64,000 nucleotides of DNA. It comes from Candidatus Nomurabacteria bacterium (GTDB taxonomy: Bacteria; Patescibacteriota; Saccharimonadia; Saccharimonadales; UBA7683). The stretch spans positions 124,001 to 188,000 of the forward strand of contig JACKGS010000001.1 of the NCBI GenBank assembly GCA_020631865.1, given 5' to 3'. Below are positions 58,812 to 64,000 of this stretch, one piece after another (the stretch's first letter is position 1; every line of letters begins with the position of its first letter). The position numbers and the translations under genes are program-made. The notes below the pieces were generated by a model. That model did not search any database, was not told the origin of the DNA, and was given only the letters and a program-made list of their open reading frames with translations.

Positions 58812-60104
58812 CTAGTTTTCTTGTTCAATTAAAGTAATGTGCGTCTGATAATTTCCAAAATACAATTTACTATCTGGTTCAACACCTTGACGTCTTAGTT
58901 CGTGCGCAATACCCATCTTCTTTAGAATATCACGAAGCCGCTGACGACCATGATAGTCTTCATAATCGGTTCTTCTTGCAAATTTCTCTATCTTGTGGCC
59001 AGTAATTTTAAAACTATTATCTTCTAATTTTAATACATTCCAGGCTTTAGCATCGGAGCTCAATGTAAATACATGTTTTTCAGGTATATCCTCATCTTCA
59101 TCTGAAAGTGCTTTGGCCTTTTCTTTATCAACTATCGACTTCAGCTTGCGAAGCAAAGGAAGCAACCCAGTATGTGCTTGTGATGATATCGCGAATATAG
59201 ATCCTTTATTTGCACCCGAACTAATTAACTGATCAATTATATCGTCAACGATGTCTTTATCGAGGCCTTCGGTTTTAGTAACGGCAACAATTTCCGGAAC
59301 TTTAGCGAGTGACCTGTCATGTGATTTCAATTCACCCCGAATAATACTATAAGCTTCGCCGATGTTGTTATTGTAAGCATCAACCAAATGCAGTATCACA
59401 CCCGTTCGTTCAATATGTCGCAAAAACTCATGGCCCAATCCCTTACCACTTGACGCGCCCTCAATTAAACCCGGAATATCTGCAATAAGCAACGAGGAGT
59501 TATCGATATCAGCTACCCCCAGGTGTGGGGTTAACGTAGTAAAAGCATAGTCCGCGATCTCGGGTTTTGCGTTAGTAACTACAGAAAGGAAAGTAGATTT
59601 TCCGGCATTCGGCAGACCAACCAATCCAACATCAGCAATAAGCTTTAGCTCTAACTGAAGCTCGAACTCATCACCTGGCTCGCCCTTTTCGGCCACCCTT
59701 GGCGTTTGGCGGGTTGAACTCTTAAAATGCGAATTACCGAAACCTCCATCTCCACCCCTTGCAATAACCACACTTTGACCGGCTTCGATAAAATCAGCAA
59801 TAACTTGATCGTTGTTTAAAACCACCGTACCGACAGGGACATTGACCTCAAGATCTCCACCCTTTTTGCCATTTCTTTGACGCTTGCCACCGGATTCACC
59901 ATTTGTAGCCTTAAGTTCAGGATTGTAACGAAAGTCTACTAAGGTATCCGTATTAATATCGGCGACAAAAACCACATCTCCGCCACGACCGCCATTCCCA
60001 CCGTCAGGACCACCCTTATCTACATAAATTTCATGCCTAAAGCTAACGGCTCCATTGCCGCCACTTCCAGCCTTCACTGCAACTGTAGCTTTATCTACAA
60101 ACAT
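58812..60104 (-). CDS. obg: GTPase Obg
   Basis: 430 residues. Gly-rich Obg fold (GGPDGGNGGRGGDVVF, RGGDGGFGNSHF), GTPase domain with GLPNAGKST, DIPGLIEGA and VTKTE, and an OCT domain at the end. Large-subunit assembly and stress control. TATAAT about ten bases before the ATG gives only a few bases of leader. Confidence 0.96.
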   Translation of the reverse strand: MFVDKATVAVKAGSGGNGAVSFRHEIYVDKGGPDGGNGGRGGDVVFVADINTDTLVDFRYNPELKATNGESGGKRQRNGKKGGDLEVNVPVGTVVLNNDQVIADFIEAGQSVVIARGGDGGFGNSHFKSSTRQTPRVAEKGEPGDEFELQLELKLIADVGLVGLPNAGKSTFLSVVTNAKPEIADYAFTTLTPHLGVADIDNSSLLIADIPGLIEGASSGKGLGHEFLRHIERTGVILHLVDAYNNNIGEAYSIIRGELKSHDRSLAKVPEIVAVTKTEGLDKDIVDDIIDQLISSGANKGSIFAISSQAHTGLLPLLRKLKSIVDKEKAKALSDEDEDIPEKHVFTLSSDAKAWNVLKLEDNSFKITGHKIEKFARRTDYEDYHGRQRLRDILKKMGIAHELRRQGVEPDSKLYFGNYQTHITLIEQEN

Positions 60105-60246
60105 CTTTAATTCAATTATACTCGACTTTTACGTTTCGGCTAAATATTACAGTGATTGATGACGAGATCAACACTCTATTAATGAGTATCTTAGCTTATA
60201 AATTATTGGCCACTAGAAAAATCTATTTTTATTATTTATTCAAAAA

Positions 60247-61410
60247 TTAATGGATATAGTTAAATAATCCGACTTGATCAGCTGAAATAGTTCGTGATGA
60301 AGTTCTATTCCATCCAGCATAATTCATTTCGCTAACAAGTATACTGCCGTCTTCGTTAACTCTCTCGACATAGCCAACGTGTCCGTAACCGCCCCATCCG
60401 CCACTAGTCTGAAATACATCACCAGACTGTGGATTTTTATCAACAGCAAATCCAGAAGCTCGTGCCAAGGATGCCCATGAAGTTGCATTTCCCCAGTTGC
60501 TTCCAATCGGACGACCAGCTGCCGCTCTTTTATTGAATGCGTAATACGTACAATAACCATATGCATAACGGTTTCCCGCAAATACAACACCACTTCCTCC
60601 CCAAGAGAAATTACTTGACGATCTAGAGGTTGAGCTAGACGAAGAACGTGATATGGCCCGTTGAGCTGGTTTTACTCCATTAGGAATTATAATCTGAGCT
60701 CCAGGCTTTAAGCCGTTTAGCTCTACGTCATTAAATGCAATAATCTGCTCGGCGCTAGTTTGATATATAGCAGCCAAGCCGTCTGGAGTATCTGTTCCTT
60801 GAACCACATATAGCACTCCAGTAACAGGTAATATTGTTAACTTCGTACCAGGGGTTAGTGTATCTGACTTTAAATTGTTTACCCACCTAATTGTATCTTC
60901 ACTTATACCGAATCGTTGAGAAAGCGATGTAATGCTATCTCCTTCGGCAGTAACGATAGACTGAATATCTTTAACTGATTTAGTGGAAGGCGCAACAAGT
61001 TGTGGCTTATCAACCACTGCAGTAGTAGCCTCTTCGGTCTTTGTCGCCATACTTACCTGTGCATCTAATGTATCCGCCCGGTTAGTCACATTGGGTGCGA
61101 TTAAAAGCGTAGCTTTTTCGGCAACTTTTGCCGAAACTTCGGCTGCAACAACTTCATCCACGGGGTGTGACTCTGGCTCCTTAATTGGATCCTCTAATCT
61201 TGCCGTTGGTGATATATACTGAGGACCACCAGCAACACGTCCTATTAACTGGCTGCCGATAATACCTAATAAAACCATCCCGACTATTCCTATTTTAATA
61301 GAGCGGAATAGAGCAGAATGACTATTTTGTTTACTAATGTCTGTTTGGGATTCGTCTAATTTCCGAGCGCCAGGCTTGACGCGTAGTGATGTAACAGGTT
61401 TGTTACTAAT
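60247..61410 (-). CDS. LysM-CHAP peptidoglycan hydrolase, probable ATT start
   Basis: 387 residues if it begins at ATT 61410 (ISNKPVTSLRVKPGARKLDE), after GAAAGGGAG. The first ATG (61278) lies inside the membrane segment IKIGIVGMVLLGIIGSQLIG, so it would cut the anchor. Two LysM-like domains follow (IVTAEGDSITSLSQRFGIS and TGVLYVVQGTDTPDGLAAIY). The CHAP amidase/endopeptidase has Cys in YGYCTYYA and His in GYGHVGYVE. It has a promoter at 61623-61651 and a 205-base leader. Confidence 0.85.
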   Translation of the reverse strand: MSNKPVTSLRVKPGARKLDESQTDISKQNSHSALFRSIKIGIVGMVLLGIIGSQLIGRVAGGPQYISPTARLEDPIKEPESHPVDEVVAAEVSAKVAEKATLLIAPNVTNRADTLDAQVSMATKTEEATTAVVDKPQLVAPSTKSVKDIQSIVTAEGDSITSLSQRFGISEDTIRWVNNLKSDTLTPGTKLTILPVTGVLYVVQGTDTPDGLAAIYQTSAEQIIAFNDVELNGLKPGAQIIIPNGVKPAQRAISRSSSSSTSRSSSNFSWGGSGVVFAGNRYAYGYCTYYAFNKRAAAGRPIGSNWGNATSWASLARASGFAVDKNPQSGDVFQTSGGWGGYGHVGYVERVNEDGSILVSEMNYAGWNRTSSRTISADQVGLFNYIH

Positions 61411-61616
61411 ACTATCTCCCTTTCACCTATGGTGAGAAGCGTAGTTACTATGTCTTACTTTCATTTTATTGAAAAGAGATGTGTCGACCTTATTAGTTAT
61501 TAATATTGCTTCTAAGATTGCATCTCGTGCGACAATTCACTTACGACCAATCGCCCGTTCCCACCATGTCTTTTCAACTTATATTTGTGTTTGACAAAGA
61601 AACAAAGTGATTGATA
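61411..61616 (-). promoter_or_regulatory. Long 5' leader of the CHAP gene
   Basis: About 205 bases from the expected transcript start to the start codon, with a stem GATTG/CAATC enclosing CGT/ACG (about 61516-61552) and a GGAACGG element. The position before a wall hydrolase suggests a riboswitch such as ydaO-yuaA, but I cannot match its consensus by eye. Confidence 0.35.
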
Positions 61617-61622
61617 AGTATT

Positions 61623-61651
61623 ATTTTACCAACATGTGACGTGGGTGTCAA
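61623..61651 (-). promoter_or_regulatory. Sigma70-type promoter of the CHAP gene
   Basis: The minus strand reads TTGACA (61651-61646), 17 bases, TAAAAT (61628-61623). Confidence 0.65.
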
Positions 61652-61667
61652 GAGGCTTATGTGAACG

Positions 61668-62736
61668 TTATCTACATGCAACTGTACAATATTTTGCAGT
61701 ATTTTGCTCATGCTCTTGTAGTGTCTTTGAAAAATACGCCTTTCCGTCATCGCCATGTACAAAATATATAAAATCTGAACTGGCTGGATTAGCCACTGCC
61801 TCAAGTGCACTAATATTAAAATTTGCGATTGCCGTAGGAGGCAAGCCTACAACTTTTCTTGTATTGTACGGAGAATTTGAGTCCGGTGAATTAATATCAC
61901 TAAATTGTGCCGCTGCATACTTGAAGGTAGGATCAGCCCCCAACGGTATTCCCTCTCTAAATCTTTTAAGAATACCTGAGCTATAGTTTTTTGAGTGCTA
62001 ACATTTGGCTCTTCTTTTTGGACAATTGATGCCAAGATCACGGCCTGATTAAAAGATAAGCCTTGTTTTTTAACCCACTTTTTATTTCATTGCTAACTTT
62101 ACTTTGAAAGTTTTTTCGCGATCTGTAAATACAACTCCTCAGCTGTACTACTGGGTTCAATAATATAAGTATCCGGAAACAAGTAACCTCTAACGCGCTA
62201 GAACTGTCTAACCCCTCGAGAAGCTCTTGCTCTCTCAACTTATCTTCCGCTGATCTAATATCTGCAGAGCTATAACCGTACTTTTTTAATGTCTCGACGA
62301 TCTGATCATATCTTAGCCCAGGCGCTATCAATATACGCTTCGTTACAACATCACCCCAGAGATCACAGAAATCATCTGTCCAACCGACATATTAGCTGAC
62401 AACCTGTATGAACCCGCCTTTGAGATTTGCTATCAGGATTCAACTTCATATATAGACCAAATGCAAAGGAACTTCTTATCAGATCCGCTGATTCTAACTT
62501 CTGAGCAATAGACACAGTACTTGAGCCCTCGGCTCAATTTCAACAACTTGGTATTTTTCGACACTACTTTTAGGTGAGATAGATTTTTTGTACCAAACAA
62601 AACTACTCGTCAATAAAATACTTAAAACCAACAAGAATGCTATGAAAAATATCTGATAGACCTTGCTCTGGTCTTAATCTTTGCATTTTTTTTTAGAGTA
62701 ACATCATGCTCAGAACGGATAGTATGCTCTTCAATA
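61668..62736 (-). pseudogene. mltG: Endolytic murein transglycosylase MltG, many frameshifts
   Basis: Cleaves nascent glycan strands. Reading across frames gives a full protein: basic start, membrane segment (RYFFIAFLLVLSILLTSSF), LysM-like part (APGLRYDQIVETLKKYGYS), ALEGYLFPDTYIIEPS, the catalytic region ASIVQKEEPN, GADPTFKYA, SPYNTRKVVGLPPTAIANF and DFIYFVHGDDGKAYFSKTLQEH. At least six single-base changes, mostly deletions, break it. No substitution destroys a motif, so sequencing error is the likelier cause. It precedes ruvX as usual. Confidence 0.85.
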
Positions 62737-62742
62737 TTATTA

Positions 62743-63159
62743 CTACGCAGGAGTAAAGTTTGGGTGTGACTTTATGAAATCATCTAGTATATATGTCGCC
62801 GCTAACGAATCTATATCACCTTTGCTAAAAGGCTTACCTCGTTTGGATAATTCAGCTTCGGCTTTTACGGATGTCAATGATTCATCCTGCCAGTAAATTG
62901 GGATATGGCCTGGGAGATTCAATAAACCAACAATCTTTTCTACCCTGGCCGTCTGGTCCGTTGCCTCACCGGCTTGATTTCTGGGATATCCAATGATAAT
63001 TGCAGAAACTTTTTGTTTGCTTAAAATATCCATCAATTCTGCGCCAACGCCACTACTGGCATGCAGAGTAGTCAGTGGAGCTGGGAAAGGTGCGCTACTA
63101 TCACAAATAGACACACCTATTCTTTTATCACCAATATCTAATGCTATATAAGAACTCAT
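62743..63159 (-). CDS. ruvX: Putative Holliday junction resolvase/pre-16S nuclease YqgF
   Basis: 138 residues: ALDIGDKRIGVSIC (RNase H-like Asp), IIIGYPRNQAGE, and WQDESLTSVKAEAEL and DSLAATYIL near the end. Acts in rRNA processing. The order mltG-ruvX is common. Confidence 0.94.
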   Translation of the reverse strand: MSSYIALDIGDKRIGVSICDSSAPFPAPLTTLHASSGVGAELMDILSKQKVSAIIIGYPRNQAGEATDQTARVEKIVGLLNLPGHIPIYWQDESLTSVKAEAELSKRGKPFSKGDIDSLAATYILDDFIKSHPNFTPA

Positions 63160-63165
63160 CTTGTA

Positions 63166-64000
63166 TTAGTTGCTTAGGCTATTCTTATCAACATCTAAAT
63201 TAATGTGTATCCTCGAGGCGTCTGGTGCTCTTCTTGCCCAAAACGGCGATAAGTTAATATCTGACCCCTTAACTCCAGGTAGGTTTTGAATATAGGAACG
63301 CATTTCTCCAAACTTCTTTCCGGCAAGCTCCTTCTTAATTGCTTCTAAATCAAATTGCGGTCCATATTGCCCGGTAGTACTAATTTTGTACATGGCTGTC
63401 CGCCCTGAAACACTTTGCTTTTCAAAACGAACATTATCAAGACCATTATTATAAACCCTTTGCTGATCTTTATTTGTCATCTGTGTTGCTATAAAAGAGT
63501 CAAGAGAAGCTCCCAGATCATTTTTAGCTACCGCAAGAATACTATAGCTAACCTGCATGGTGAGCTTACCCTCATTTGCCTCTTGATTTACTGCTGGCTC
63601 ACTAGTTGGTTCTCCGAAAGATGAGATAAATGAGTCTTCTAAAATTATGATATCAGTACGCCCAAATGCCTGCTTGAGATCATTTTTAACTGTAGAAGTA
63701 TCTTGCTGATTAATCTGTTCTTTGGCTTTATCTATATCCGTCTGCGAGATCACCTTTACAACCCTACTTGTTCCACCTGACATTTGCGTACCCTTTGCAG
63801 TAACAGATGAATTACCTGCAACAGTGAAGTTTCGGGGGGAAAGATTAAACTGATCGCCATTCTGAGAAGCTACAACTGCTACCGTATCCGACAAAACACA
63901 ACCCGGACCCAAATCATCTAGGGTAGCCGTTTCTTGTGTTATAAAACTCTTATCCCCCGACGATACTGCCGTTCCAGACGGAATTGTAAGCCCAAATGTA
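63166..64000 (-). CDS. Partial baseplate J-like secreted protein (N-terminus outside window)
   Basis: The frame is open to the window edge, reading TFGLTIPSGTAVSSGDKSF at its visible start; an internal ATG at 63912 is not the true start. The Ser/Thr-rich repeats and TQMSGGTSRVVKVISQTDID match the PF04865-like proteins common in Saccharibacteria. The role is unknown, possibly a surface fibre. It ends six bases before ruvX. Confidence 0.6.
   Translation of the reverse strand, partial: TFGLTIPSGTAVSSGDKSFITQETATLDDLGPGCVLSDTVAVVASQNGDQFNLSPRNFTVAGNSSVTAKGTQMSGGTSRVVKVISQTDIDKAKEQINQQDTSTVKNDLKQAFGRTDIIILEDSFISSFGEPTSEPAVNQEANEGKLTMQVSYSILAVAKNDLGASLDSFIATQMTNKDQQRVYNNGLDNVRFEKQSVSGRTAMYKISTTGQYGPQFDLEAIKKELAGKKFGEMRSYIQNLPGVKGSDINLSPFWARRAPDASRIHINLDVDKNSLSN

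Overview
The window looks like a Candidate Phyla Radiation chromosome, most likely Candidatus Saccharibacteria (TM7). The AT-rich genes are small and tightly packed. Many products are typical of that group: LysM/CHAP and MltG wall enzymes, a sortase, DUF5679, PGPGW, a PF04020 holin-like protein, a large secreted subtilase and a baseplate-J-like protein beside ruvX. Most pathways are sparse. TGA is an ordinary stop (for example, the nusB stop overlaps the start of the Nudix gene), so Gracilibacteria/SR1-type recoding is excluded. The taxonomic call rests on gene content and is an inference.

Layout. 0-6.5 kb: a partial exported protein, a membrane-anchored copper nitrite reductase, an anchored glycosidase-like protein, a beta-lactamase-fold protein and a Cu/Zn superoxide dismutase. 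6.5-11.3 kb: an information-processing run (trmD, khpA, rpsP, rnc, Nudix, nusB, rpmF). Between khpA and trmD it is split by a high-GC transcription unit whose 3' region carries a complete hammerhead ribozyme. 11.3-23.5 kb: a small LysM protein, leuS, a papain-like protein, murF, tRNA-Ala, rdgB, ligA, htpX and lemA; murF, rdgB and ligA are broken by single-base indels. 23.5-25.4 kb: a graveyard of decayed genes, partly high-GC and actinobacterial in style.

25.4-29.1 kb is the most unusual part. A serine-recombinase element sits at the CCA end of tRNA-Gly. Its left end (180 bp) and right end (138 bp) occur again, fused and inverted, in the middle of the element, so one module carries two phosphatase-type genes and the other carries the recombinase. 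The right end is also the 3' end of the recombinase gene, so inversion or circularisation would swap the enzyme's C-terminal tail. The recombinase leader can form a long hairpin plus a pseudoknot.

29-32 kb: a tRNA cluster (Gly, Phe, Cys, Leu-UAA, Leu-GAG, His) with a slipin and DUF5679. 32-43.5 kb: FAD-linked oxidase, peptide-binding lipoprotein-like protein, SecG, subtilase, PepP, UvrC, sortase and TrhO. 43.5-48.2 kb: two ABC exporters behind a 20-codon leader ORF, then the stump of a third exporter cut by a REP-associated transposase. 48.2-64 kb: bL25, a second anchored protein sharing an N-terminal motif with the 2.3-kb one, DedA, UvrA, a lone prephenate dehydratase, exonuclease I, Obg, LysM-CHAP, a frameshifted MltG, RuvX and a partial baseplate-J-like protein.

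Many genes have a -10 hexamer (often TGnTATAAT) placed so that transcription would begin at or next to the start codon, suggesting widespread leaderless transcription.
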